Counted from the stretch's first letter, positions 34,845 through 47,141 are shown. The stretch: 64,000 nucleotides of DNA from Clarkia xantiana subsp. parviflora (GCA_036873135.1 JAPTYO010000008.1:39068819-39132818); one strand, 5' to 3'. The notes: generated from the letters alone by a model not told the origin. Program-made: numbers and translations.

Positions 34845-35662
34845 TGCCTATTCTATTAATTCATGATGGGAATTCCAGAGTTGCTGTTGCCCCCAAACTC
34901 ATGGAACTTGTTGTTGGCTTGGTAGTTGGTTCGGGTTTAGAGGTGGCATCAAATTGTTGCTTCGGAGCTTCATCATCAAAACGTCCGCTTTCTTCATATG
35001 TGATTGCACATGGTGTCCTAAGTGCCTTCTTACTTCGGACCTCCGCTCTTCCTTCTCCTCGAGATACCTATAAAATGGGCAATACCGAGACCAAAAGGGG
35101 TGGTACTCGATGAGTCATCTCCGATGCTAAACTGAGTATATGCTTTTAGAGGGAGAAAGTAAGTGCTAGAGAGAAATAGCCAGATTACCCTTGAATGGTG
35201 GGAGGATAGCTCTTATTTATAGAGTTCCTATTGAAACGCCCCGGTTCCAGTGCTTTCCTAGTCCGGTTGTGCCAGTTTCGTAATATAAGTTGGTCTTGAC
35301 CGTAAATTTGGTGCATTTGACCTCGTTTCGACCGTAGGTGAGCTTAATATGTTTAAGTGTGTGAGAATGGCCTTCAAGGGCGAGCCCAGACGAAATATCA
35401 TCCGGGATTAGGGGTCCGGACGAGTAAAACTCGTCTGGATGGGGGGGGGGGGGGGTACCCAAGTGGGTACCCCTAGTGCCTTGCTCGGATTACCTCCGAG
35501 TGGTTTTTACACTCGGGGTCTTCCCGAGTGGATTTCGCCATTCAGGGTGCTTTCGGGTTAAGTGTTGGGCCTCGGGTGTCAGTTTTTCTAAGTTTCGAAT
35601 TATAATCGATTGTGACCCAATTACGGGGTCCAATTTATAATAGCTTGGACGTATATCTAACA
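34845..35662 (-). repeat. LTR of a Gypsy-like element (3' LTR, - strand)
   Basis: On the - strand it starts TGTTAGATATACG at 35662, immediately preceded by the purine tract CTTGACTCGGGGCAAA (35678-35663). It contains a TATA box CTATAAATAAGAG (35222-35210). The distal edge is not certain (about 34845). It includes a run of 15 G on + (35441-35455). Gypsy assignment is a guess from LTR style only. Confidence 0.65.
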
Positions 35663-36510
35663 TTTGCCCCGAGTCAAGAAATTGTTTAACCTTTACTTGA
35701 CTCTATTTCTGCGGAGTATCGCCCAAGCGAGTTGCGAAATGTACCTTTATGACGATCCCGGCCTTTATCGAGTGCTCTAGGAACGTCGTAATTTTCCTTG
35801 CCTCCTGTCTAAAGAAGCCGGATACACAAAATGCTATTGTTAATTTAAGCAAATTTATGCCATGTATAGATATTTTATAAGGGTAAGAGTCACAAGTCTT
35901 GGTCTCGTTTTACTTAGCCTTAGGACTGTGTCCTTTCATTTTAGTCTCCGTTTAATTGGAGTTTCTTGTAGAAGCGCTTGACACATCTCTATATAAGAGA
36001 GGCTATCAGCCATCCTCTGTTGGAAGTATGTTCATATAACATGCGAGTGTTAGTCGACATGAACGTGGGTGTTAGTACAAGTATGTACATGGATGATGTA
36101 AATGATTATAAGTATGAAATATGGGTCTTAGTCCCATTTCATTTAGCCGTTAGGTATATCTCCTTATTGGAGGAACATCCTTTTTAGGCTCTTAGATTGT
36201 GGTGCTTTGGAAGCGGTGCTGCAATCCGTTTGCGAGAGTGCGAGTATGATCTTCTAGCTTGGGCCTTCAATGGGCTTGGCGTTTTTCTCCCCGTTTGTCG
36301 GATTGTGGGTATGGTCCTTTAACCTTATCCCTGCATTTCACTCTATATAGATGGAGGTGAGAGTGGTTAAAATTACTCCTCTTACCCTTCGTATAAAAGA
36401 GTCTTTATAAATATATGTGGAAGGTTGTTCCCTTCATATAGGTTGGAGTGTTACTCCCTTTGTGTATGTTAAGGGGTTTCTCTCCTTGTACAGAGATGTG
36501 AAATCGAAGC
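35663..36510 (-). mobile_element. 3' untranslated interior of the LTR element
   Basis: It begins with the purine tract and continues with moderately GC-rich non-coding DNA containing repeated phrases such as TCTATATAAGAG / TCTATATAGATGG and TTCTCTCCTTGTACAG. No gag or pol motif is seen; the element is truncated near 36510, where the sequence becomes AT-rich. Confidence 0.5.
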
Positions 36511-37515
36511 TTATTATATTATTGTGATTTTTTTTATATAAAAAAAACTTCTATCGGATCATATATTTTTTTGATAGGTTATACATATTTTTGACTTATT
36601 TATCTTAATTTTAAAGAAACTTAATTGGACCAAGGTGCTCAACATCGACACCACTGCGGTCGAGGTGAAAAATAGAAAATTAGTTATGTCAAAACATTTT
36701 TGCTAAGCAAAATATTATATCAAAACTTCTTATTTAGTTTTATATTGTTTTGATAATTTTATTATACATGTTTCTAACTTATTTATCTCAGCTATTTTTT
36801 TGTAGGTAGACTAAAGAGCTCACCATCAACACTCTCTCGATCAATATGCACCTTATTTTTTTGTTAATATACCATTCAAGTTCGAATAATTTGTAGAGTA
36901 ATTTTTTTACATGCAATTTTTTTTGGCCAACAACTTACATGCAATTTAAAGGATGCCACCTAAGAGAAACGGTCATATATATTCCATGATAAAAAAAAAA
37001 TACATGTAAACTATTATATATATAAAATTAACAATTCTTAAAAATTTATATAATTTGTATACAATTTGGTATGACCAATAAATATTATAACTTGCCGATT
37101 GGTTCTATATTTAATTATTTATTTAGTATATTTGATTTTTTTATAAGATTCTAAAAAAATATTAGATAAAATTTGTGTACATAAAGATACAAAACTGTGA
37201 ATATTATTCAAAGATACTTACGTATTTATATAATAGATAGATTAATCAATATATATATCCTGAATAACAGTGGATTTAGTTAATTTTTTCATGTAATTAT
37301 AACTTAGTTAATATATATAAACATGAAATTAAGTTCACAATATTATATAATCTATATATATTGTAAATTCTGAAGGAAAAATAATAACAGAGTGAATGTG
37401 GAGCTGAAGATTTTGTTTTTTACATTAATCGATGCATTTATGACAATTGAGCTAAGGGTTTTGTAGTCATTAACTCCATATCATTGATTGCACTAGGGAG
37501 CTGAGAGTTTTTAAG
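36511..37515. other. AT-rich intergenic DNA
   Basis: No gene or paired transposon ends were recognised. The similar phrases ACCAAGGTGCTCAACATCGACACCACTG (36630) and AAGAGCTCACCATCAACACT (36810) suggest an old duplication. Confidence 0.5.
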
Positions 37516-37671
37516 TTGCAATTAATCGCAATTAAAATATCGCTGATTTCGAACCGTTCAAGATTCAATGTATACAATTAAACGCAATTAAAATTTCGGA
37601 CCGTTCAAGATTCAATGAATACAATTAATCGCAATTAAAATTAACAAGATTTCGAACCGTTCAAGATTCCA
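37516..37671 (+). repeat. Three-copy degenerate tandem repeat, ~50-65 bp
   Basis: CAATTAA(T/A)CGCAATTAAAAT followed by TTTCG(A/G)ACCGTTCAAGATTC occurs three times in direct order. The copies differ by small insertions. Confidence 0.8.
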
Positions 37672-37996
37672 GGCGAACGACGATACCAGGCGGTACAGGC
37701 GGCTGACAGTCTGTGGCAGAGCCATCTCTATCTCCGGCGAGATATCGTCGGTGGTCATCGAAGCCATATATGTTGAAGAACAGACGCTTGGCACGGATCC
37801 GATGACTAAAGGTAGCATGCGGTACAGACATCTAAAATTTATCTGTGAATTTGCGCATGGTATTTCCAGTCTTTCGTTTACTTTTTCAAATTTTAGACTG
37901 ATATTTTCTTTAAAAATAGTGTTTCAACATATTACAAATAGTCAGTATAAATTTCTTCGAATATTGGTTTGTTAATTATACATATTTGGTCAGTCA

Positions 37997-38393
37997 CCCC
38001 GCGTGATGCGCGGGAAATGCATTATAATTAAGTTATTCACCCATGTTAAATAATTAATAGATGCATACTACACAAGAATAAACTTAAAATTACTCAACAA
38101 ATAAAAATATGTAAATGTTAAAAATTTAAGTTTTATATTATATTAGTCAGATGTCTTATAAAAATGGTATATAATGTTGATTATTTCACTACTAAGAAAT
38201 ATTTTAAATAATAACTCGTATCAAACACTTTAATTAAATTAATGCATTATTGTTAATTAATTTTCTATCCAAAAACATATTTTAATTTTTTTAAATAAAG
38301 TTGCATATTTAATAAATTAATATAACTTGATTTTTTTAATCTTAATTTTAATTGGACTTTTTCTCCCGCGTGGTACGCGGGATTAGTGGCTAG
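37997..38393 (+). mobile_element. Small Helitron (3' end certain, 5' end approximate)
   Basis: The 3' terminus is diagnostic: hairpin CCCGCG-TGGTA-CGCGGG (38364-38380), eight or nine bases, CTAG at 38390-38393, then T. About 370 bp upstream a matching CCCGCG-TGATG-CGCGGG hairpin lies at 37998-38014, probably subterminal to the 5' end, but no A^TC start could be fixed. Non-coding and AT-rich, its ends differ from the other two Helitrons, so it is another family. Confidence 0.65.
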
Positions 38394-38932
38394 TATTTAT
38401 TATATTTTTTTTCTCCAAAACTATGTAGCCCTATATAACTGACACCATATATGAGAATAAATCAATTCTCAAATTCTATGTTCCATTACTTTACTAGTTT
38501 CATAACAATGTGATAATAGTATGTCTTATGCATTATATATATGTGTTATGTTATATATATTAAGTGTTCTTAACTTATTTAAAATAATTAATATATACTT
38601 AATTTTATTAAAATTATTTGTAAAAGTTATTTTTAACTTAATCAAGTCCTCTTTTTTATGATAAATAATAAATAATTAATAGTTGAAGTATTTTACTATT
38701 TTATGTATTTCAATAGCATAATTTGCTTTTTTTTTTTTTTTTCAATAGATTTCAAGTTCTTTGCCTCGTAACTTCAAGTTCTGGCTTACTCCATATATAT
38801 TATTATAGTATAGTAGTGTTTAATTTGCATTGAATAAATTATTTTAAATAAAAAATTATTTAATTATCAATATCAAATTTAAATTTTAATAATATCTTAA
38901 CTATCATATAATAAATTACTTAGAGCATCTAC

Positions 38933-39668
38933 AGTGGTTTTACATAAACTGTATTCTTTAAAGTTATCACGTAGACATTTATGTACACTTTAAGTAATAC
39001 GTAAATTTAAGACACACGTAAAAAATATTTTCTCTGCAATCGTATTACTTAAACATATTCCTTAAATATATTTTATTATTAAATTTTCCAACAACCACCA
39101 ATAAGATATTAGCATTAATTATAAAATGAATTAATTTATAATAAAAAATAGCTTACGTAATACATAGTATTACTTAAATTTAAGGAATGCTTTAGAGCAT
39201 CCACACTGGTATTATGTAAAGATTACGTAAATGTGGGTCCTACATGTTTATTTAAGTAAAACAAAAAAACTTTCTACAGTGGTTTTACATAACATTCCTT
39301 AATGATGGGACCCACACGTAAATTTATGTTTTTACATAAAACATTCCTTAAATATAAGGAATGAACTATGTATTACGTAAACAATTTTTAATTATAAATT
39401 AATTCATTTTAATATCTTATTGGTGGTTGTTCAAAAATTTAATAATAAAATATATTTAAGGAATATGTTTAAGTAATACGATTGCAGAGCAACTATTGTT
39501 TACGTGTGTCTTAACTTTACGTATTACTTAAAGTGTACATAAATGTCTACGTGGCAACTTAAAAGAACACGATTTATGTAAAACCATTGTGGATGCTCTT
39601 ATGTAAAAGCATAAATTTACGTGTAAGTCCCATCTTTAAGGAATGCTATGCAAAACCACTGTAGATAG
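38933..39668. mobile_element. Nested Harbinger/Tourist-like MITEs
   Basis: At least three related elements: one from TTA-GAGCATCTACAGTGG (38930) running to ~39190; a second opening TTA-GAGCATCCACACTGG at 39192 whose other end is GATGCTC-TTA at 46967-46976; and within that an inverted copy (CTACAGTGGTTTTACAT near 39274 to CCACTGTAG near 39657), itself containing an oppositely oriented version of the first. GAGCATC termini with TTA duplications fit PIF/Harbinger. The second MITE is split by the 7.2-kb LTR element. Confidence 0.75.
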
Positions 39669-40806
39669 TGTCAGACCTAAAATCCGACCTAAGGCGATTA
39701 CGTTTTGAAACGTGAATTTTGAAAAGAGTCGCCACTAGTTAATTAAAGCTAAATAGAAACTTAAATTACCTAAGTGAATAAAGAATTAAACACCTAGGTA
39801 TAAAATCGGTCTACGATCAGAAATTCGAGTTCGGGAGTTCTATTACGAATTAAGAATATAATTTTTAATTACGCCCTTTCGGTACTCTATTCACAAATTT
39901 GCCATGCTAATGTCTAATTTGAGTTAAATTGGAGAACTATAAAACTCTAAATTGTAATCTATCTATTAATAAAAAAATTAGAAAACAAAAATTAGTTAAA
40001 AAGTGAAACAAACAAATAAAAAAATAACACCTAGTCCTAATCAGTTCTACGATAAAAGAAACTAATTACTGTTAAATACATTATTTTTTGGATGAACCTA
40101 AATACACTATTTATTTCATTGCAAATAGATTTACAAAGAATTAACCAGACATATTTATTTAAAGGGTACATCTAACACATACAGCAAGAAGATGACCTTA
40201 TCGTTACATGATCTCGACAAGCTTCCGTTCGTGAGCGCTCGAGGGCTTGGACTTCGGCATATATGGGTGAGCGGTGAGAACTAAGAAGGAGAACCGGGAA
40301 GGGAGAGCTGCTCGCATGAATTAGGAAATCATATGTTTGCTAGAGGCATGTAGAAGATCATTTGTAGAAATTAAAAAATGATTAAAATATACAAACAAAA
40401 CTCAAACCAAGGTAACATGGTGATAACTCCCTTGGTGCTAGACAGAGACAATGGATAACTCTGATGCAGTACGATGCAAAAAATATTAATATTCTTATTA
40501 AGATTGGTATTTTTCTGTTCTGTCCATTACACTGAAATCACCTCTATTTATATTAATCTAGGCCTAAGCTAACTAGGAAATAAATATTACAGAGTTATTC
40601 TAACCATAAATGCTAAATATTCAGAAAATATACTCTAATTATTCAACAAATATTATCTGCAATAAATACAAATAACTATCCTAACTTAAGTCAGTCCTAT
40701 CTTTAGAAACTTCGCAACATTCCATATTTAAATACTTCCCCTTTTTTAACGTGTCACATATGACATTTTGAACGTGTCATGCGCGGACCAAAATTAGGTG
40801 TTTACA
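39669..40806 (-). repeat. LARD-like element, 3' LTR
   Basis: Starts TGTCAGACCTAAAATCCG and ends ATTAGGTGTTTACA on +, colinear with 45762-46893. Confidence 0.93.
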
Positions 40807-40959
40807 GCTTGCCCCTATTTTGACGAATTCCCGTAGAACATGTTCGAGGGGATTTGTCCAAAGACGAGTAAACACTAATTTTGGTTGGGAAGTGTATCTT
40901 TTTTTGAGTCTTCGAATCTTCAAGGAAACTCCTGGCTTATTTCGGACAGTGCAAAAAAG

Positions 40960-41405
40960 TAGAGTCTCTGTCGGCGGTGCCCCTGTTGGCGGTGCCTCTA
41001 TTAGCGTGCCCATGTTGGCGATGTAGAAAGTAGAACCTCTGTCGGCGGTGCCCCTGTTGGCAGTGCTTCCATTGGTAGTGCGGAAAAGTAAAGCCTCGGT
41101 TGGCGGTGCCTCCGTTGGCGGTGCTGAAAGTAAAGCCTCCAGTGGCGTGCGGAAAAGTAAAGCCTCCAGTGGCGTGCGGAAAATAAAGCCTCCAGCGGCG
41201 TGCAGTAAAGTAAAATATTGATCGATGATGCCTCCAGTGGCAAGCGACAAGAAAAAGCCTCCAATGGCGTGCAATAAAGTAAAACCTTAATCGATAATGC
41301 CTCCAGTGGCGAGCGATAAGGAAAAGCCTCTAGTGGCGTGTATCGGAGAAGAGCCTCTAGTGGCGTCCATTGGAGAAGTGCCTCTAGTGGCGTGACTTGC
41401 GAAGG
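40960..41405. repeat. Tandem array 1: ~25-40 bp units
   Basis: Repeats of GCCTCCAGTGGCGTGCGG-AAAGTAAA and the related GCCTCTGTCGGCGGTGCC, more than ten units, grading from left (GGCGGTGCC) to right (AGTGGCGTG). It is GC-richer than the surroundings. Confidence 0.85.
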
Positions 41406-41469
41406 CTGAATACTAAGGCTTCGTTCGTCGGGGTTGACTCTCAGTAAGCTGGAAAACTTCAGATCCTGA

Positions 41470-41745
41470 TGGTTGTGACTTGTAGGAACAGACTGTAACA
41501 GTCCTACTCATCATTTGAGTGGTGACTTGCGAGAACAGACTGTAACTGTCCCGCTTGCCGTGAGGTTGACTCGTAGGAACAGACTGTAACAGTCCTACTC
41601 ATCTTTGGAATGCGACCTGCGAGAGCAGACTGTAACCGTCTCGCTTGCCGTGAAGTTGACTCGTAGGCACAGACTGTAACAGTCCTACTCGTCCTTGAAT
41701 GGTGAATCGCGAGAACAGACTGTAACCGTCCCGCTTTCCGTTTGG
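41470..41745. repeat. Tandem array 2: CAGACTGTAAC units
   Basis: Six occurrences of CAGACTGTAAC spaced 40-50 bases, alternating AACAGTCCTACTCAT and AACCGTCCCGCTTGCCG contexts, so the higher-order unit is ~90 bp. Each unit can fold (GACTGT/ACAGTC). Confidence 0.85.
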
Positions 41746-42029
41746 AAGACGCCGTGTCGTAGAAAATACGCTTGCGCATGAGTGTTTGTCCCTAAATTGT
41801 GCATTGTGCGACAACCTAGCGGGATCTTCTTCTTCTTCTTTTTTTTTTTTTGGAGAATTCCTATTTTTTCTCTCCTTTTGCCACGGTCGATTTAGAGATT
41901 TCCGACCGTGCCCCTCGGTTTTTTTTTATTTTATCTCCTTTTGCCATGATTGCAATTTCTGAACTTGTAACCATACCTCTCATTTCCTGAATTTGCCTAG
42001 GTCGCCCTTTCGGGTTTTCAACCTAGCGG

Positions 42030-42725
42030 AAGCACTCTTTATTTGGTAGCCGATTAAACGGTGGTTGTGACCCGTACTTTATTTTCCGCCTCGATGCGGG
42101 AGTATTTGTAGCCATTTGGAGGGTGACTGTGACCCTTTTCTCACCGTCTTCGATGTTGCGGGAGCTCTTTTGATTGTAGCCATTTGGAGGGTGGCTGTGG
42201 CCCTTCATTCCTCGTCTCTGATCCGGGAAACACTCTTTGTATGTAACCATTTTGATGGTGGTTGTGGCCCTTTCATTTAATATCCGCCATCAATGTTTCG
42301 GGATCGCTCTTTTGACTGTAGCCGTTTGAGGGACGACTGTGACCCTTTCTTTTATTTTCCCGCCCTCACCGGGTTCGCGAGATCACTCTTTTTGTGTAGC
42401 CATTTTTAGGGTGGCTGTGACCCTTTTTATTCTCCCGCCCTTACAGAGTTCGCGGGGTCACTCTTTTATCTGTAGACGTTTGGAGGGTGGCTGTGGCCCT
42501 TTCTCCTACTTCCCGCTTTTGACGTTGCATGAGCGCTCTTTATCTGTAGCCATTTGAAGGGTGGCTATCGCCCTTTCTTTGTAGTCGTTTTAGGGACGAC
42601 TGAGACCCTTTTTATTTGTAGTTGATTTAGGGACAACTATGACCCTTCTATTTTTTCACTGCTCTCACATAAAAACTCTCTTTATTTTTCTGTAGCCGAT
42701 TAAAGGGCGGCTGTGACCCTAAAGA
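42030..42725. repeat. Tandem array 3: ~60-70 bp units
   Basis: About ten imperfect units of GTAGCCATTTGGAGGGTGGC, TGTGACCCTTT, then a C/G-rich stretch (CCCGCC...GGG) and CACTCTTT. Adjacent units differ by 15-30 %. Confidence 0.85.
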
Positions 42726-44389
42726 CAATGATTTTTTTGCCTTTTTTTTTTTTTGTTTTTTTTGCTCTTTTGCTTATTTTTTTTTTTTTGCTCTTTTTTT
42801 TAAAACGAAATTTTAACGAAAATAATCAACAACAATTATGTACATGCCCCTAGTGGCAAATTGAAAATTTTTAGTTCAAAATATCTTATAGAGAAGGACT
42901 CAGTTGATTTAGTCAAAATATGTCGATCGTGTCGACGCCCTGGATGGACCATACGACCAATGGATGACGTAGACGGTGATTTCTAATCTCGGCTTCTCAA
43001 GTGCCCCGACTATTGCTCAACCTCGTCTGGGGATGCCCCATGGCTAGCACCTACCGTGTTAGGCTCGTCGCATGCAGGATGAATGGCCTGGTCAATGGAC
43101 ACACATGGATGACGTGGAGTAGTCCGCATTGGGGCACATATATTGCGCGAGATAAATTTGGTAGCTGACAAAAGAATGGTTGGCGAGCAAAGGGCCGTGC
43201 ACGAGATGTGCTTTTCAGAGGCTTTTATTTGGATGATTATCCGAGCTGCACAATGAGTAAGGAAAAAACTCAAATTTCGGGGAGAAAATTGATCACGACT
43301 TCTCTTACCTGGGTGTCGGATCTTTCTAGTGGGCAATGTTCTCGCTATGCGACTGGACCTGCTGTATGCCCTAATTTTCCTGCTCCATCTAGAAATCACA
43401 ACTTGTATATGAACATCTTCCGGAAAGTAAATGCCCCTGGACCTCTGATGGAAGGCAACAACAATAATGTTTCTCTGCTTGACATCTCAAATGTTCATTG
43501 ATCAACACATTGAATCTTCACGAGACTCTCAATGATCTCTTGTCCCATCTCCGGACATGTCCGATCTCAATAGGAGATGCCCATTGGTTACCACCGACCG
43601 GTTTAGATCTCACCGTAAAACAGATGTACCAATTGGTTCGAGGACGCGTATGAATTCCACATATGGTGGGTGGAATTTTGACATGTAAGTTCTTTGGAGC
43701 AGTCACGTTTCACGTGGTTGCGGCCTCGTCGAAGTGGTCGTCTGATCTGCAAAAAGAGTAGAGATACTCAAATCTCAAGAAAAAATCCAATTCATCGTAC
43801 CTGAGCGTTGGATATCCCGAATGCGGAATTTTTCTTCGTGCAACTGGATGACTGCATATTCTTTTTTGTTGCCCCATTTGGCCGACACCAATTGTATGTA
43901 CCAGATAACTATCCAAGGGTACCTGAGAAGACCAAACACGAAAGTTAGTATAAAGAATAAAAGAAGTCATGCATGATTTTTCGGAATACTTCTAATGTCA
44001 TTCATTTCAAAATTTTGATTACATTTCAGAAAGAATCAAAATTCATGATCTAATGTATTTTGCACTAGCTTGGAGTTTACTGAGTTTGCTGGGTGTACTA
44101 TGTGGCTCGAACACAGGACATATGCGCAAAACAAAGTTTTTTTCAAGAAGGGTTTTCTCGTCATTTGTTTAAACTTGAATAGTCATACTCAACTAAACAA
44201 TTAAACTGTTTTTTCAAATTAGAATCAAATCTCCCGCTTTTTAAACGCTTGCTCATGCGAATGTTGAGACGATCTTGCCAGAAAAGTGCAATACACCTTG
44301 GATAAAAACGAATGACACTTCGAAATTTTTTTGTAATGCTCATGCATGCTCGAAAGTTAAAGTCCTACTATAAAGAAACTTACAACTTA

Positions 44390-45330
44390 CAACCAGTTTA
44401 CCTGAATGATACATATATACAAAATGAAAAATCCAGGTAAAGTTTTTTTATAAAAAGAAATGCAAATGCAATGCATATTTGGAATTAAAAGCTCAACAAC
44501 TACGAAGAGATTTACAATCTATCTAAAAAATGTTTTTACTAAAACAATGCCTATGAGATGTACATGATGTGAAAGTTGTACAGTTGAGAAAACTTAAAGC
44601 TACTTGAATTTTTTGTTTTCTGTTTTTTTATGAGGGAAAAATAAAATCAATGCATCCTAGTTGCTCAAAATTGAAAAAAACAAGTGAAAGGTTTTTTTTT
44701 AATTTAAAAAATGCGTATGAGATGCACAAAAATAAATACAATATGCAAACTTAAAAAATAAAAGTTCTACAACTAAGAAAAATTACAATTTACCTGAAAG
44801 CTTTTTTTTCGAAAATAATGCATATGAGATGCACATCTTTAAAAAAAAATCAGGTAAAATGTTTTTTAAACAAAGAGCCCTAAAACTAAGAGAGCTTACG
44901 ATTTATCTAAAAAGTTTTTTTAAAATTAATGCATACTGGATGCATTATTTAAAATAAAACAATTCAGATAAAAAGTTTTTGAAATGATGCATATGAAATG
45001 CACGTTCGAAATTAGAAGCTCTAATAGCTAAATAGGAATTACAATTTTTCCTAGCTAACCAAAATTACAACTTACCTGAAGATAGTTTTTGCTTTTAAAT
45101 AATGCGTATGAAACGCAAGTTCAAAATAAAAAATTTAGGTAAGATGTTTTTTTTTTAAAAAATAATACATACGAAATGCATGTTTGAAAAGAAAATTTCT
45201 ACAACTAAATGACTAACTACTTAGCTGAAAAAAATAAATTTTGTTTTTGTTTTTTTGTTATTTTAAATGCAATGAGATGAATGCATGAGAAATAAAGTTA
45301 CACGGTTAGAAAGAATTTACAGTTTACCTG
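44390..45330. repeat. Tandem array 4: ~110-bp AT-rich units
   Basis: Seven to eight degenerate copies of a unit built from ATGCATATGAGATGCACAT, AAAGCTCTACAACTAA and AATTACAATTTACCTGAAA followed by a T-run and A-run. It occupies the part of the element next to the primer site. Confidence 0.75.
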
Positions 45331-45761
45331 ATAACATCTTTAAAAACACGATATGTTAGGAGGGTAAAAAAATGTGTGGCTTTGCTCTACAAGGTAGGTT
45401 CCACTGACAGGCTCCCGACAAGGTGGTTTCCTCTCCACATCACAAGGATCATAGGACCTTTACAAGCGAGTGGAGTTGTTCTGAGTCGTTCCGGCGGCTC
45501 GGCCGCGCGGTCGTATCCTTACTATCTCTCCGGGGTTCCTAGTTGCCCTGGGTGTTAGGCATTTTGGATATTACACTAAAGTGGTGTGTGCGAATTCAAA
45601 CAATGCCACAAAAAAATGTTAGTTTAAATATTACACTTTGTACCTGTAAAAAAAAAGTTAGATTAATAAAGAGAAAGAAAAATTAAAAAAACTTTAAAAA
45701 ATGGCACATAAGCGAATATAATGAGCCCGAACCCTCTAACTTCCCCAGCAGGTCGCCAAAT

Positions 45762-46893
45762 TGTCATACCTAAAATCCGACCTAAGGCGATTACGTTTTG
45801 AAAACGTGAATTTTGAAAAGAGTCGCCACTAGTTAATTAAGGCTAACTAGAAACCTAAATTACCTAAGTGAATAAAGAATTAAACACCTAGGTATAAAAT
45901 CGGTCTACGATCAGAAATTCGAGTTCGGGAGTTCTATTACGAATATAATTTTTAATTACGCCCTATCGGTACTCTATTCACAAATTTGCCATGCTAATGT
46001 CTAATTTGAGTTAAATTGGAGAACTATAAAACTCTAAATTGTAATCTATCTATTAATAAAAAAATTAGAAAAAAAAATTAGTTAAAAAGTGAAACAAACA
46101 AATAAAAAAATAACACTTAGTCCTAATCAGTTCTACGATAAAAGAAACTAATTACTGTTAAATACATTATTTTTTGGATGAACCTAAATACACTATTTAT
46201 TTCATTGCAAATAGATTTACAAAGAATTAACCAGATATATTTATTTAAAGGGTACCTCTAACACATACAGCAAGAAGATGACCTTATCGTTACATGATCT
46301 CGACAAGCTTCCGTTCGTGAGCGCTCGAAGGCTTGGACTTCGGCATATATGGATGAGCGGTGAGAACTAAGAAGGAGAACCGGGGAAGGGAGAGCTGCTC
46401 GCATGAATTAGGAAATCATGTCTTTGCTAGAGGCATGTAGAAGATCATTTGTAGAAATTAAAAAATGATTAAAATATACAAACAAAGCTCAAACCAATGT
46501 AACATGGTGATAACTCCCTTGGTGCTAGACAGAGACAATGGATAACTCTGATGCAGTACGATGCAAAAAATATTAATATTCTTATTAAGATTGGTATTTT
46601 TCTGTTCTGTCCATTACACTGAAATCACCTCTATTTATACTAATCTAGGCCTAAGCTAACTAGGAAATAAATATTACAGAGTTATTCTAACCATAAATGC
46701 TAAATATTCAGAAAATATACTCTAATTATTCAACAAATATTATCTGCAATAAATACAAATAACTATCCTAACTTAAGCCAGCCCTATCTTTAGAAACTTC
46801 GCAACCTTCCATATTTAAATACTTCCCATTTTTTAACGCGTCACATATGACATTTTGAACGTGTCGTGCGCGGACTAAAATTAGGTGTTTACA
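45762..46893 (-). repeat. LARD-like element, 5' LTR
   Basis: Starts TGTCATACCTAAAATCCG and ends ATTAGGTGTTTACA, followed by the TSD GATAG. It is preceded by the primer-site-like CCCCAGCAGGTCGCCAAA on +. Confidence 0.93.
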
Positions 46894-46898
46894 GATAG

Positions 46899-46973
46899 TT
46901 TTTGTTACTTTATTTAAATAAACATGTAGGACCTATGTTTACGTAATCTTTACGTAATACCATTATGATGCTC
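46899..46973. mobile_element. Right-hand end of the MITE interrupted by the LARD-like element
   Basis: Reading inward from GATGCTC at 46973 gives GAGCATCATAATGGTATTACGTAAAG, which pairs with the left end at 39195. The bases next to the LARD TSD (AGATAG / GATAGTTTTTG) join the two halves. Confidence 0.8.
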
Positions 46974-47141
46974 TTACTACACAACAACAATTAGCCCCTT
47001 ATTATATTAATTAAGATTCAATATATGTATGTATATTATAATATTTCATTTCCTTCATCAATAATAATGGGAATCCCAAAATTAATTCTACAAAAAAAGA
47101 CATGCACTATTAATAATAAATACTCCCGATGAAGAGAAGGG

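Larger units (their letters stand above)
39669..46893 (-). mobile_element. LARD-like LTR retroelement without gag/pol, 7225 bp
   Basis: Direct LTRs of 1138 bp (39669-40806) and 1132 bp (45762-46893), TG...CA ends, and 5-bp TSD GATAG (39664-39668, 46894-46898). Orientation is - : the purine tract AAAATAGGGGCAAGC lies next to the left LTR (40821-40807), and a primer-site-like TTTGGCGACCTGCTGGGG next to the right LTR (~45760-45743). The 4955-bp interior shows no protease, RT, integrase or gag motif on either strand; it consists largely of four distinct tandem-repeat arrays. I count roughly 25-30 LTR differences by eye (2-3 %), mostly substitutions and a 7-bp indel. It would need proteins from an autonomous partner (perhaps a Tat/Ogre-type Gypsy). 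Confidence 0.88.

Noticed and set aside
37751..37975. Short frame with GTDPMTKG resembling the C-terminal ADPLTKG motif of Copia RNase H
   Set aside because: Only eight residues resemble the motif; the flanks show no Copia similarity, LTR or purine tract.
41470..42725. Regularly spaced repeats that superficially resemble a CRISPR array
   Set aside because: The whole unit is repeated with gradual divergence and there are no unique spacers. These are tandem repeats inside an LTR element of a plant.
45376..45558. GC-richer frame GSTDRLPTRWFPLHIT inside the LARD-like element
   Set aside because: 60 codons with no family resemblance, lying between array 4 and the primer site. It is best treated as untranslated element DNA.
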